This document shows positions 46,648-55,987 of a stretch of DNA of 64,000 nt, piece by piece. A model generated the notes under the pieces. That model saw nothing but the letters and a program-made list of their open reading frames with translations, was not told the origin of the DNA and did no database searches. A program made the translations under genes and the position numbers. Numbering within the stretch: the first letter of the stretch is position 1; each line of letters starts with the position of its first letter. The stretch is from Ralstonia sp. TCR112 (GTDB lineage: Bacteria; Pseudomonadota; Gammaproteobacteria; Burkholderiales; Burkholderiaceae), in assembly GCF_007997035.1 (NCBI RefSeq), contig NZ_VOSS01000090.1:1-64000 (forward strand), read 5' to 3'.

Positions 46648-47523
46648 CTACTGCAACTGCGCGATAAAACGCTGGAGTGCCGCGTTGGTGTGCGCCGAAA
46701 GGAAACAGAATTCCAGGGGCAGCGGCACCGACAGATCGCGCAGTTCGACAAAGCGCACGCGGGCCGGTGGCCGATGACGATTGGCGGCGTTGACGATGGC
46801 CGCGCCCATGCCGGCAGATACAAGCGACAGGATGGCGGTTTCCGTCGATGCTTCCTGGCGGATATCGAGCGTGAGTCCGCGTTCGGCACAGGCTGACAGG
46901 AGCCGGTCGTAGTAGGCGGGATAAATGCGGCGCGGAAACGCGATGAAGGGCGTACCGACAAGCTCGCTGGCGAGGACCGCGTCCTCGCTGCCAAGAGACC
47001 ACGACTGCGGCACCGCCAGCACGACGTTCTGTTCCAGCACGGGCACGCCGGCGATGCCCTGCGGCAACGCGCCGAGGCGATAACAGAAGCCGCCGTCGAG
47101 CTGGCCCGCTGCAATCGCGTCAAATTGCTCCGGCGTATTCATGGGTGTGAGTTCGAGCGCGACGTCGGGCGCGGTCTGCTGAAAGGCGCTGAATGCCTGC
47201 GAGACGATGCCGATCCACGCGGCGTTCTCGACAAAGCCGAGCCGCAACTGGCCATGCACGCCATCTGCAATGCGCCGCGCCAGGCGGTTTGCTGCATCGA
47301 CGCGCGTGAGGATGTCGCGCGCTTCATCAAGGTATGCAGTGCCTGCCGCCGTCAGCTTCAGGCCGCGTGGCGTGCGCTCGAACAGCGCTGCGCCGATGGC
47401 GTCTTCAAGGTCCTGGATCTGGCGCGAGATGGCCGGCTGCGTGACGTGCAACTGCTCGGAAGCCGCCCGCACGCTGCGCAGCTCGGCAACAGCGATGAAA
47501 TAGCGAAGATGCCGAAGCTCCAT
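46648..47523 (-). CDS. LysR-family transcriptional regulator (BenM/CatM-like)
   Basis: A 291-residue LTTR. Winged helix: MELRHLRYFIAVAELRSVRA, LHVTQPAISRQIQDLEDAIG, ALFERTPRGLKLTAAG. The effector domain is of the CatR/BenM type (LRLGFVENAAWIGIVSQAF, FCYRLGALPQGIAGVPVLEQ). It is co-oriented with the DoeB-like/MFS/MBL genes downstream (117-bp gap) and probably controls them. It ends with LQRFIAQLQ. Confidence 0.92.
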   Translation of the reverse strand: MELRHLRYFIAVAELRSVRAASEQLHVTQPAISRQIQDLEDAIGAALFERTPRGLKLTAAGTAYLDEARDILTRVDAANRLARRIADGVHGQLRLGFVENAAWIGIVSQAFSAFQQTAPDVALELTPMNTPEQFDAIAAGQLDGGFCYRLGALPQGIAGVPVLEQNVVLAVPQSWSLGSEDAVLASELVGTPFIAFPRRIYPAYYDRLLSACAERGLTLDIRQEASTETAILSLVSAGMGAAIVNAANRHRPPARVRFVELRDLSVPLPLEFCFLSAHTNAALQRFIAQLQ

Positions 47524-47622
47524 GATGGTCCCGCGCAGTCAGGTCGTCGGCAATGATAGTGCAGCCCCTGAGTCGAATCGACGGGGTGCTGCTGACATTG
47601 CGCGGCGCCGCCATGCGCAGCA

Positions 47623-48507
47623 TCACGCCGCCTGGTGCGAGGCATGTGCGACGGCGTCGAGTTCGCGCATCGCGTCTTCCGGCAACGTCATCGCCGCCGC
47701 GCCCAGATTCTCGCGCAGGTGGGCGACCGACGAGGTGCCCGGAATCACCAGGATGTTCGGCGACCGGTGCAGCAGCCAGGCGAGTGCGGTCTGCATCGGT
47801 GTTGCACCCAGTCGCGCTGCGACATCGTTGAGCGTGGACGACTGCAGCGGGCTGAACCCACCCAGCGGGAAGTACGGGACATATGCAATGCCGTCGCTGG
47901 CCAGTGTGTCGATCAGCGCGTCGTCGTTTCTGTGGGCGAGGTTGTAGTGGTTCTGCACGCAGACGATCTCGCAGATCCGCCGTCCTTCTGCGATCTGGTT
48001 GGCCGTGACGTTGCTCAGCCCGATATGCCGCACCAGCCCCTGACGTTGCAGTTCGGCCAGGACCGTGAGGGGCGCCTCGATCGATCCTTCGGCGGGGCCG
48101 TGCGTGTCGAACATGATTCGCAGGTTCACCACGTCCAGCACCTCCACGCCGAGGTTGCGCAGGTTGTCGTGCACTGCTTCGGTCAGCGCCTGCGCAGAAA
48201 ACGCCGGCAGCCACGCGCCCTTCGCGTCACGCCGGGCACCGATCTTGGTGACGATGAGCAGGTCGTCGCGATACGGATGCAACGCTTCGCGGATCAACTG
48301 ATTCGTGATGTGCGGGCCGTAGAAATCGCTCGTGTCGATATGGTTGACGCCCGAGGAAACGGCCTCGCGCAATACGGCAAGCGCCGCGTCGCGGTCCTTG
48401 GGTGGGCCGAAGACGCCCGGGCCGGCGAGCTGCATGGCGCCATAGCCGAGACGGTGCACCTGGTGCCCGCCGATGGAGAACGTGCCGGACTGAACGATGA
48501 GAGACAT
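47623..48507 (-). CDS. Aldo/keto reductase
   Basis: A 294-residue TIM-barrel NADPH oxidoreductase. Catalytic Asp and Tyr are in HIDTSDFYGPH and Lys in LIVTKIGAR; the fourth tetrad position, normally His after the beta-4 strand, falls in VVNLRIMFD, where no His is visible. Cofactor loop IPGTSSVAHLRENLGAA and ALAWLLHRSPNILV are standard. The ATG at 48507 follows AGGAGTG; the open frame continues upstream antisense to the LysR gene and is not used. It is divergent from that regulator. Confidence 0.92.
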   Translation of the reverse strand: MSLIVQSGTFSIGGHQVHRLGYGAMQLAGPGVFGPPKDRDAALAVLREAVSSGVNHIDTSDFYGPHITNQLIREALHPYRDDLLIVTKIGARRDAKGAWLPAFSAQALTEAVHDNLRNLGVEVLDVVNLRIMFDTHGPAEGSIEAPLTVLAELQRQGLVRHIGLSNVTANQIAEGRRICEIVCVQNHYNLAHRNDDALIDTLASDGIAYVPYFPLGGFSPLQSSTLNDVAARLGATPMQTALAWLLHRSPNILVIPGTSSVAHLRENLGAAAMTLPEDAMRELDAVAHASHQAA

Positions 48508-48622
48508 GGTCACACTCCTGTGTCGAAGATCGAAGAAGAACAGCGCATGACGGCAGAGTAGGCGCAAGCGCGGTGCGCGATAAGAGGACATAATCCGCAC
48601 GGGTTGTACGAAAAGGCGAACA

Positions 48623-49525
48623 ATGAAAGTCGATCTGGGTGACCTCAATGCCTTCGTGGCGGTGGCGCAGGCCAAGGGCTTTCGCGAAGGCGCAAGGCTG
48701 ATGGGCGCGAGCGCATCCGGGCTGAGCGAGGCGGTGCGGCGGTTGGAGACGCAGCTCGGTGTGCGCCTGCTGAACCGCACGACGCGCAGCGTCTCACCCA
48801 CTGAAGCTGGGCAGCGTCTGTTGGGCCGGCTGCGGCCCGCCTTGAGCGAGGTGGAAGCCGCGCTCGATGTCGTCAACAGCTTTCGCGAAAGGCCCGCCGG
48901 CACGCTCAAGCTCAATGTGCCGATGAGCGCCGCGCGGCTGGTGCTGCCTGCCATCATCCCGGGCTTTCTCGACGCCTATCCCGAGATACAGCTGGAGGTC
49001 GTGGCCGAAGAGAGCTTTGTCGACATCCTGGCTGCAGGCTTTGACGCAGGCATCCGTTATGACGAGCGGCTCGAACAGGACATGATCGCCGTGCCGATCG
49101 GGCCGCGATCGCAGCGGTTCGCAACGGCAGCGGCGCCCAGCTATCTTGATCGACACGGCCGGCCTGCGCATCCGCGCGACCTGCTCGACCACGCCTGCCT
49201 GCGCGGCAAGTTCGCAAGCGGTGCGATGCCGCCGTGGGAATACGAGCGCGATGGTGAAGTGGTTCGGGTGGAGCCGTCGGGCCCGCTGCTCGTTCGCATT
49301 GGCGGCGCGACCGATCTTGTCGTGGACGCGGCCTTGGCCGGCGTGGGCGTTGTCCATCTGTATGAAGACTGGCTGCGTGCGCACCTGGCGAGCGGTGCGC
49401 TCGAACCCGTGCTCGAGGATTGGTCGCGGCCGTTCCCGGGGCCGTATCTCTACTATCCGGGGCGGCGCCTTGTTCCGGCGCCGCTCAGGGCGTTCATCGA
49501 TTTCATCAGGGCCAGTTCAGACTAA
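48623..49525 (+). CDS. LysR-family transcriptional regulator
   Basis: A 300-residue LTTR of the AaeR/PtxR-like subgroup: LGDLNAFVAVAQAKGFREGA, ASASGLSEAVRRLETQLGVR, LLNRTTRSVSPTEAGQRLL, then LKLNVPMSAARLVLPAIIPG and AGIRYDERLEQDMIAVPIGP. It is divergent from the aldo/keto reductase across 115 bp, which it probably regulates. A CTGCTG-TTTCG-CAGCAG hairpin without a T tract follows the stop. Confidence 0.92.
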   Translation: MKVDLGDLNAFVAVAQAKGFREGARLMGASASGLSEAVRRLETQLGVRLLNRTTRSVSPTEAGQRLLGRLRPALSEVEAALDVVNSFRERPAGTLKLNVPMSAARLVLPAIIPGFLDAYPEIQLEVVAEESFVDILAAGFDAGIRYDERLEQDMIAVPIGPRSQRFATAAAPSYLDRHGRPAHPRDLLDHACLRGKFASGAMPPWEYERDGEVVRVEPSGPLLVRIGGATDLVVDAALAGVGVVHLYEDWLRAHLASGALEPVLEDWSRPFPGPYLYYPGRRLVPAPLRAFIDFIRASSD

Positions 49526-49893
49526 GGCGGAGCCTGCTGTTTCGCAGCAGCGTCGCCTGACTGCTCGCGCAAGACTGCGCCACGCCAGGTCGCGCGCCAC
49601 CGCAGCGATGTTCGGGGGCCGTGCGTTCCATCGAGTTTCCGTGATGGCTTCGTAGCACCTGCCAGCCGTTCCCCCAATCCACGTAGTACGCGGTGCCTGT
49701 CATGGCTCTCACACTGAGGCCGTTGCCTGGCGTGCACCGCATGTGTCCCGAGAAGCCGTGCCTGCAGGCACCACCGGGCGCAGCGGCATACGCCCGCCCG
49801 TAGTTGCCGGGTGCCGCCGCGTTTCGATACTGAAGCGACAGACGTTTTCCCAATCCCCCCAACACGACGCCACTCCGGCGTCAGGAGACGGTC
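49526..49893. other. 368-bp intergenic region
   Basis: Nothing firm. A minus-strand frame at 49506-49865 (119 residues from a non-standard context, Cys-containing, with GTAYYVDWGNGWQVLRS) has some secreted-protein character but no clear start site or recognised family. It could be a gene remnant. Confidence 0.5.
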
Positions 49894-50904
49894 ATGACAA
49901 TTGCGTCAGTGGCATCGGTATCGGTCAGCGGCCCGAGCTGGTCCGGCGATTTCCTGCGCACGCTGCAGGCCCCCGCGAGCGATGTGGGGCGGGTGCGCGG
50001 CGATGCGTGGTTGCGGGTCGAGCAAGGTCGCGCCGATGCGCCGCGTGCCGACGAAATCGTCGTCAATGACGTGATGTTCGCGGTCGATGACGTTGCCGTC
50101 GCGCATGGCCGTGCCGTGCGTGCAGGCGCTGCCGATCTTGCACCGCCGCACTGGGACGTCGTGTCTACGCCGGCTGGGGAGCGCCCTGTGCGCATGGCGC
50201 GTGTGGGCGGGATCGGCCATGTCACGCACACGTTTGTCGAGCACGATCCAGCGGCCGGCGATGCTGCCTTCGATGGAGCGCAGGGGCTGGACCACCTCGC
50301 GCTGTGCCTGCCTTGCGGCACCATGGGCGCAACGGTTGCGCGTTACGAAGCGGGCTTTGGCCTGCATGTCACGCAAACGGAGCATATCCAGACGCGCAGC
50401 CTCGGCATGATCAACACAGTGCTGCAGAACGCCAGCGGCAGCGTGAAGCTCGTGCTCTCTGCGCCTACAGCCAGCAGCCAGAGGACGCAACTGCACCGCT
50501 TTGTCGACGTGCACGGCGGTGCGGGCATCCAGCACCTGGCGCTGCGTGTGCCTGCACTGTTGGCGCATAGCCTCGGGCTCAAACGCCACGAGGTGAACTT
50601 CGCGGGCTCCATGCCCGAAGTGTTTGACGCCATGCTGGCGCGCATCGGCCATTGCCCGGTTCCGCGCGACGCGGCGCTGGCGCTTGGCATCATGGCCGAT
50701 CGCGATGCCGATGGCCTGCTGTTGCAGTCATTCCTGGCGCCATCTCGCACGGCGGAGCCGGTGTTCTTTTTTGAGCTGATCGAGCGCCAGGGCGCGCGTG
50801 GGTTTGGCGCGGCAAACATCCGCGCCCTGTTCGAGGCGGTGGAGCGTGTGCAAGGTGCCGCCGTGGCGGTAGCCGAGCCGCAGGAGCAGCCGGCTACGGC
50901 CTAG
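49894..50904 (+). CDS. 4-hydroxyphenylpyruvate dioxygenase / hydroxymandelate synthase-like VOC protein
   Basis: A 336-residue double-VOC protein. The C-terminal half keeps the iron ligands of HPPD: His in GLDHLALCLP, His in GIQHLALRVP and Glu in FFFELIERQGARGFGAANIR, with the closing ALFEAVERVQ helix. The N-terminal half is reduced and divergent compared with ordinary HPPD (about 355-400 residues). No other tyrosine-degradation gene is adjacent, so it may be a specialised paralogue such as a hydroxymandelate synthase. The ATG at 49894 follows CAGGAGACGG. Confidence 0.8.
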   Translation: MTIASVASVSVSGPSWSGDFLRTLQAPASDVGRVRGDAWLRVEQGRADAPRADEIVVNDVMFAVDDVAVAHGRAVRAGAADLAPPHWDVVSTPAGERPVRMARVGGIGHVTHTFVEHDPAAGDAAFDGAQGLDHLALCLPCGTMGATVARYEAGFGLHVTQTEHIQTRSLGMINTVLQNASGSVKLVLSAPTASSQRTQLHRFVDVHGGAGIQHLALRVPALLAHSLGLKRHEVNFAGSMPEVFDAMLARIGHCPVPRDAALALGIMADRDADGLLLQSFLAPSRTAEPVFFFELIERQGARGFGAANIRALFEAVERVQGAAVAVAEPQEQPATA

Positions 50905-50919
50905 CGACCAATCGATGGC

Positions 50920-51759
50920 TCATTGGGTCGACTTGCGCTGGCGCCATTTGCGCCGCAGCTTGATGAACAGCGCCACCACGATCGACAGAACGATCGCCCA
51001 CGGCAGCAGGTAAGCCACCGCCTCGATCACGCTCGCACTCGCGCGCACCAGCGAAGGCAGGAATTCGCGGAACGCATTGCCGATGGGCGCCCACAGGCTG
51101 CGCGCTGCCGTCTGCCGCGTGCTGAGGTCGATCGACAGCACCTCGCGGTTCACGCGGTCCATGAGGTGCATGTTCTGGCCGGTGGCGGCCTCCAGCTCCG
51201 ATTGCGTTTCCGCCAGCTTTTCTGCGATCAGGATGAGGTCTTCCACCTTGGTCGCCTTGCGCTGCAGGTCGAGCAGGCTCGTGCGGTAGTTCTTCAGCAT
51301 CTCCAGGCGCTTGCCGACTTCGGCAATCGGCTGGCCGAGGTCGTCTACGTGGGTGCCCTGGCTGACGACGCCACCGCTGTCCGCCAGGCGTTTGCGCATG
51401 GTGCGCACGCCCTCCGGGCTGGCGCGCAGATTCAGATGGGCGGTACCGCCGCGCTGGTCCCGTTCGAGCTGGATGCTGGCATCCATGACCGTGCAGTGCC
51501 ATGTGGCTTCGTTCACGCAGGCGTCCTGCAATTCGCGGTACAGGCGCTCGAGTTGCGGCGCGTCGACTTCCAATGAGACGCGGTGTTCGTAGGCGAGAAA
51601 GCGCCGCTCGGCGCGATCGGCCATCTTGGCGCTTTCCGCAGCCGCGGGCGCGGCAGCCATCATCGCGGGCGATGCACCGCCGCCCGGGCCGGATTCTTCT
51701 TTCTTGCTGCAAGCGCTCAGGGACAGCGCGATCAGGATCAGGCCGAGGAGTCGAGTCAT
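50920..51759 (-). CDS. DUF4349 lipoprotein
   Basis: A 279-residue membrane protein. Lipobox LSACSKK at about 15-20 predicts lipidation; then an Ala/Gly-rich linker, a DUF4349 domain (about 50-215) with coiled-coil segments (EVGKRLEMLKNYRTSLLDLQ, KVEDLILIAEKLAETQSELE), a C-terminal membrane helix (VIEAVAYLLPWAIVLSIVVALF) and a basic tail. Function unknown. The ATG at 51759 is chosen from the lipobox spacing. It is downstream of the APC permease, from which it is separated by a terminator. Confidence 0.88.
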   Translation of the reverse strand: MTRLLGLILIALSLSACSKKEESGPGGGASPAMMAAAPAAAESAKMADRAERRFLAYEHRVSLEVDAPQLERLYRELQDACVNEATWHCTVMDASIQLERDQRGGTAHLNLRASPEGVRTMRKRLADSGGVVSQGTHVDDLGQPIAEVGKRLEMLKNYRTSLLDLQRKATKVEDLILIAEKLAETQSELEAATGQNMHLMDRVNREVLSIDLSTRQTAARSLWAPIGNAFREFLPSLVRASASVIEAVAYLLPWAIVLSIVVALFIKLRRKWRQRKSTQ

Positions 51760-51856
51760 GGGCAAATGAAATGGCGTGAGGTTGTACGCAAAGTCCGGGG
51801 GATTGCGGCGCAGTCTAGCGCACACAGCTGAGCAGATCTCACAGCCCGCAGACAAG

Positions 51857-51896
51857 AAAAAACGCCCGCCGGCAGAACCGGTCGGGCGTTTTTTTT
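51857..51896 (-). terminator. Strong rho-independent terminator after the APC permease gene
   Basis: ACGCCCG-CCGG-CAGAA-CCGG-T-CGGGCGT stem with A and T tracts on both sides (TTTTTTTT on the plus strand, AAAAAA before). On the minus strand the stem is followed by TTTTTT, terminating the gene that ends at 51916. Confidence 0.92.
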
Positions 51897-51915
51897 GCAG
51901 CGTGCAACCGTGGCG

Positions 51916-53562
51916 TCAGGCGCCTTGCGGGACTTCGCGTGCGGCGCGCTTGCGGTCACGCACTTCGGTTTCTTCGTGCACGCTGTCCACCTCGTCCAGG
52001 TAGCGCGTGTGCCAGCCGCTGGCCACGCCCCAGTGGTAGAAGAACAGCGAAAGCACTGCGACGATGCCCATGTCCCAGCCGTAGGGGATGTAGCCGTGGC
52101 CGCCGAACTCCGTGCTGCCGCAGTACGACAGCGCGGCGATGGTCGGCAGGTAGGCGATCATCCACCACGCGCCCTTGAGTTCCGTCTTGAAGTCGGGCCA
52201 GCCGGCCTTGGCCTGGTAGTAGAAGTACACGGGCAGGGCCACCAGCATCAGCACGATGATCTCGCCGGTCAGCGGCCACTTGGCCCAGTACAGGATGAGC
52301 GATGCGCACACAAACGCGAACGGCGCGACGAGCGAGAGCCCCGGCAGACGCAGCGGGCGATGCAGCTGCGGCGACGTACGGCGCAGCGACATCACGCTGA
52401 TCGGGCCGGTCAGGTACGAAATGACCGTCGCCACCGAAATGACCGCCGCCAGCGCACCCCAGCCGCGGAAGAAGAACAGGAAGATGAACGACACCGCCAG
52501 GTTGAACCACATGGCCGGGCGCGACACGCCAAACAGCGGGTGCACGCGACCGAAGATGGCCGGCATGGTGTTGTTGCGCTCCATCGCGTAGATCATGCGC
52601 GTGGTGGTGGCCATGTACGTGCTGCCGGTGCCCGACGGGCTCACGAACGCATCGATGTACAAGACGATCGCCAGCCAGTTGAGGTTCAGCGCAATCGCGA
52701 GCTGGGCGAACGGCGAGTGGTAGTCGATGCCGTGCCAGCCGTTGACGAGCGACTCGGGCGGCACGGCGCCCAGGAAGGCCACCTGCAGCGCCACGTAGAT
52801 CACCGCCGCCAGCAGGATCGAACCGATCACCGCGATGGGCACGTTGCGGCCCGGGTTGCGCGCCTCCCCCGCCAGGTTGATCGGGCTCTGGAAACCGTTG
52901 AACGCAAACACGATGCCGCTCGTGGCAATGGCGGTCAGCACCGCAGACCAGCCGTACGGCGCAAAGCCCTGTCCCGCCACATTCGCGGCCGAGCTGCCAC
53001 CAAAGTTGCCCGGGTGAAAGCCTGCTGCAACAAGCGCCACCGCCGTTGCGGCCGGAATGATGAACTTGAAGATCGTGATGGCGTTGTTCGCCTTGGCAAA
53101 CACCTTCACGCCCCAGTAGTTCAGCAGGAAGTACACCACGACCAGCACCGCCGACAGCACCAGCCCGGGCGGCGTCAGCTCACCGTGCTGGAAGAGCGAC
53201 TGCGCCCAGGGCCACGGCCAGCTGCTCATGTACTGGATGGAAGCCTCGGCCTCGATGGGGATGACGGTGACGATGGCGATCCAGTTGGCCCAGGCCGCCA
53301 CGAAACCCACCAGCGAGCCATGCGAGTAGCGCGCATAGCGGACCATGCCGCCCGATTCCGGGAACATCGCGCCCAGTTCGGCATACGTCAGGGCAATGGC
53401 GAGGATGACGACGGCGCCGATGACCCAGGTGAAGATGGCAGCGGGGCCCGCGACCTTTGCCGCGTGGCCGGCGCCAAACAGCCAGCCAGAGCCGATGATC
53501 GAGCCCAAGCCGGTCAACATCAATGCCCAGGCGCCGAGATTGCGTTGTACGTTTTTTTCCAA
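51916..53562 (-). CDS. APC-family amino acid permease
   Basis: Inner-membrane amino-acid/proton symporter of about 548 residues, 12 to 14 hydrophobic segments. It begins NLGAWALMLTGLGSIIGSGW, where GSIIGSGW is the unwound helix-1 substrate site, followed by AGPAAIFTWVIGAVVILAIA, TYAELGAMFPESGGMVRYAR and GIVFAFNGFQSPINLAGEAR. A TTG start at 53562 with GGAG seven bases upstream gives the family-like LEKNVQRNLGAW; an ATG at 53604 (MPCRTSDSPG) is the alternative. Substrate unknown. It has its own terminator. Confidence 0.9.
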   Translation of the reverse strand: MEKNVQRNLGAWALMLTGLGSIIGSGWLFGAGHAAKVAGPAAIFTWVIGAVVILAIALTYAELGAMFPESGGMVRYARYSHGSLVGFVAAWANWIAIVTVIPIEAEASIQYMSSWPWPWAQSLFQHGELTPPGLVLSAVLVVVYFLLNYWGVKVFAKANNAITIFKFIIPAATAVALVAAGFHPGNFGGSSAANVAGQGFAPYGWSAVLTAIATSGIVFAFNGFQSPINLAGEARNPGRNVPIAVIGSILLAAVIYVALQVAFLGAVPPESLVNGWHGIDYHSPFAQLAIALNLNWLAIVLYIDAFVSPSGTGSTYMATTTRMIYAMERNNTMPAIFGRVHPLFGVSRPAMWFNLAVSFIFLFFFRGWGALAAVISVATVISYLTGPISVMSLRRTSPQLHRPLRLPGLSLVAPFAFVCASLILYWAKWPLTGEIIVLMLVALPVYFYYQAKAGWPDFKTELKGAWWMIAYLPTIAALSYCGSTEFGGHGYIPYGWDMGIVAVLSLFFYHWGVASGWHTRYLDEVDSVHEETEVRDRKRAAREVPQGA

Positions 53563-53924
53563 GAGGAGTCTCCGCCCCGGCGAGTCGGAAGTTCGACAGG
53601 GCATCGCGGTTTGCTTACCAGTCCGCTTAGTTCTACCGAGGCGACGCTGTTTGGGCGCCGCCCGCCGTCCTATGTGGTGGGTGTCACCAGCCCAGGACAT
53701 GCGTGTGCTGGCTGACGCGTAGCATCAACCGCACCCGTCCGGCCGCGATGAAAGACAGAACACGGTGTCTGCCTTCCGGGGGGATTCGCGTATAGTCATC
53801 GGCGACGTTGTGCGGGGTGCCGCACTTGCCGCCCGATTCCGGAGCCCGCAATGGGGCGCAATGATAGCGAAATCGTGAGCGGTTGCACCGCCTTTTTCAT
53901 CGTTCCTCGCAGTTTTTTCTCCCC
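53563..53924. other. Divergent gap between APC permease and MATE genes
   Basis: About 360 bp with no gene. A TATAGT at 53791-53796 could be a -10 element for the MATE gene, but there is no good -35 at 16-18 bp. A short GGTGCCGCAC-type dyad lies near 53817. No riboswitch fold was recognised. Confidence 0.5.
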
Positions 53925-55280
53925 ATGGAGTCCTCTTTCGCCACTTCGGTTGCACCTGCGTCACCTGCGCAGTGGCACCGGCGCGTGCTGACGCTGGCGT
54001 TTCCCATCGTGCTGGCCAACCTGACGCAGCCGATCCTCTCGGCGGTGGATACGGCCGTGGCGGGGCATCTGCCGGGGCCGGAATACATCGGCGGCGTGGC
54101 CCTCGGCGGGGTCTTCTTCAACTTCGTCTTCTGGGGGTTTGGCTTCCTGCGCATGGGCACCACGGGGCTGGTGTCGCAGGCGCACGGCGCGGGCGACACG
54201 CAGGCGTTGCGGGCGAGCGTGGTGCGCGCGCTGCTGCTGGCCCTTGCCATTGGCGCGGCATTGCTGGTGCTGCAGGTGCCGGCCATCCGCATCACGCTGG
54301 CGCTGCTGGGTGGGAGCGAATCCGTCACGCGCATGGCGGAGGTGTATTGCCATACGCGCATCTGGTCGGCGCCGTTTGCGCTGGCCAACTACGTGGTGCT
54401 CGGCACGCTCCTCGGCCGGCAGCAGGTGAGGCGGGCGCTTCTGCTGCAGGTGTTCATCAATGCCGTCAACATGGTTGCGGTGCTGAGCCTGGTGCTAGCC
54501 GCCGGGATGGGTGTTGCCGGTATCGGTGCTGCAACGGCGCTGGCCGACATTGCCGGGTTCGGGCTCGGCATGTTGCTGCTCTGGCTGCAGCGGCCGACGG
54601 GCCTGGCGCCGCTGACCCGCGCCGAACTCCTCGCCCGTGACGCCTGGCGCCGCCTGATGGGACTGAACACCGACATCTTCCTGCGCACGCTGTGCCTCCT
54701 GGCCGCCTTCGGCTGGTTTGCGCATGCCGGCGCCAAGCAGGGCGATGTGGTGCTGGCCGCCAACGCGCTGCTGCTCAACTTCCTCACTTTCATGGCTTAT
54801 GGGCTGGACGGCTTCGCGCACGCGGCCGAAGCGTTGGTGGGTGCCGCCATGGGCGCGCGCGACCGTGCTGCGCTGCGCATGGCCGTGCGCGTGTCGACGT
54901 TCTGGTCGGTGCTTGGCGCGGGGCTCTTTGCGGCCGTGTACGCGCTGGCGGGTGCCGGCATCATCGGCGTGCTGACCGATCAGCCTGCCGTGCGCGAAGC
55001 CGCGCGTCACTATCTGGTGTGGGCGGCGCTGCTCCCCGTCGTGTCGGTATGGGGCTTCCAGTTTGACGGCGTGTTCATCGGCGCGACGCGCACGCGTGAA
55101 CTGCTGGTGACGATGGCCGTGGCGGCGGCTGCGTTCTGGGGCTTGTCGGTCACGCTGCAGCCGCTGTGGGGCAACCAGGGGCTGTGGGTGTCGATGCTGG
55201 GGTTCATGGCGCTGCGCGGGCTGATGCTTGGGATGCTGCTGCCGCGCGTGTGGCGCGCGCCTGAAGTGCAGACATCCTAG
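53925..55280 (+). CDS. MATE-family efflux transporter (DinF type)
   Basis: Multidrug/toxin exporter, 451 residues, 12 membrane segments in two 6-helix halves: LTLAFPIVLANLTQPILSAV, DTAVAGHLPGPEYIGGVALG, FNFVFWGFGFLRMGTTGLVS, and in the second half LLNFLTFMAYGLDGFAHAAE. The helix-1 Asp of DinF-type MATE proteins is present (AVDTAVAGHL). The ATG at 53925 (MESSFATSVA) has a weak ribosome site. The substrate is unknown. Confidence 0.93.
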   Translation: MESSFATSVAPASPAQWHRRVLTLAFPIVLANLTQPILSAVDTAVAGHLPGPEYIGGVALGGVFFNFVFWGFGFLRMGTTGLVSQAHGAGDTQALRASVVRALLLALAIGAALLVLQVPAIRITLALLGGSESVTRMAEVYCHTRIWSAPFALANYVVLGTLLGRQQVRRALLLQVFINAVNMVAVLSLVLAAGMGVAGIGAATALADIAGFGLGMLLLWLQRPTGLAPLTRAELLARDAWRRLMGLNTDIFLRTLCLLAAFGWFAHAGAKQGDVVLAANALLLNFLTFMAYGLDGFAHAAEALVGAAMGARDRAALRMAVRVSTFWSVLGAGLFAAVYALAGAGIIGVLTDQPAVREAARHYLVWAALLPVVSVWGFQFDGVFIGATRTRELLVTMAVAAAAFWGLSVTLQPLWGNQGLWVSMLGFMALRGLMLGMLLPRVWRAPEVQTS

Positions 55281-55300
55281 GCGGCGTCAATCTGCGGCGC

Positions 55301-55900
55301 TTACTGCTGCGCGTATTCCACCACCAGCAATGCCGTCGCCATCGTCTTGCCGGCGTTGGAGATGGCGTGCTGCACATCCCCCGGGTAGCGCGCCGATTCC
55401 CCATGCCGCACCTTCTTCTCACTCGCGCCGGATTGCACCGTCACCGTGCCGCTCAGCACGGAGATGTGCTCCTTCGAGCCCAGCTCGTGCGGCTCTGACG
55501 CCAGCACGCCGCCGGGCTGAATCGCCAGTTCATACCATTCAAAGCGCGCCGCCAGGTCCACGGGGCCAAGAATCTTCAATTCGCACTTGCCATCCGGGCT
55601 TTTGATGACTGGGATGGAGTGTGCGGGGATGACTGTCACCGCGGGCGCCGCATCGGCCGCGCCGTCAGGCGAGAGGAAATCCGCGAGCCCGACGCCAAGC
55701 GCGGTGGCCAGGCGCCACAGCACGGCGACGGTGGGGTTGGCCAGGTTGCGCTCGACCTGCGAGAGCATCGATTTGGACACCCCCGCGCGCCGCGACAGTT
55801 CATCGAGCGAGAGCTTGCGCGCCTGGCGCAGCGCTTGCAGCTTGGCACCCACGGCGGGCGGGCCGTCGGCGAGGACATCGGTGGCGGGGGCTTGTGCCAT
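55301..55900 (-). CDS. XRE-family regulator with C-terminal cupin domain
   Basis: A 199-residue regulator: helix-turn-helix (about 22-75: [40 protein letters not shown]) and a cupin ligand domain (about 110-195: [34 protein letters not shown]). Such proteins commonly repress an adjacent amino-acid or amine catabolic operon. It is divergent from kbl-tdh; three palindromes lie in the 87-bp gap, so it probably controls threonine catabolism and itself. Confidence 0.9.
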   Translation of the reverse strand: MAQAPATDVLADGPPAVGAKLQALRQARKLSLDELSRRAGVSKSMLSQVERNLANPTVAVLWRLATALGVGLADFLSPDGAADAAPAVTVIPAHSIPVIKSPDGKCELKILGPVDLAARFEWYELAIQPGGVLASEPHELGSKEHISVLSGTVTVQSGASEKKVRHGESARYPGDVQHAISNAGKTMATALLVVEYAQQ

Positions 55901-55923
55901 CGGTTGGTATCTTGTAAATTGAA

Positions 55924-55962
55924 CGAATTATTCGATATATCGAACTTGTTCGATTTATCGAT
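55924..55962. promoter_or_regulatory. Clustered palindromic operators between the XRE regulator and kbl
   Basis: Three related dyads: CGAATTATTCG (55924-55934), the perfect TTCGATATATCGAA (55931-55944) and the near-copy TTCGATTTATCGAT (55949-55962). The last two are centred 18 bp apart. They are the AT-rich heart of an otherwise GC-rich gap and the obvious sites for the divergently encoded XRE-cupin protein. Confidence 0.75.
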
Positions 55963-55987
55963 CAACGCAGTCTACAGGAGCAGCATC

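Noticed and set aside
53563-53924. Riboswitch upstream of the MATE gene
   Set aside because: MATE genes sometimes follow guanidine, PreQ1 or other riboswitches, but no recognised conserved core was found here.
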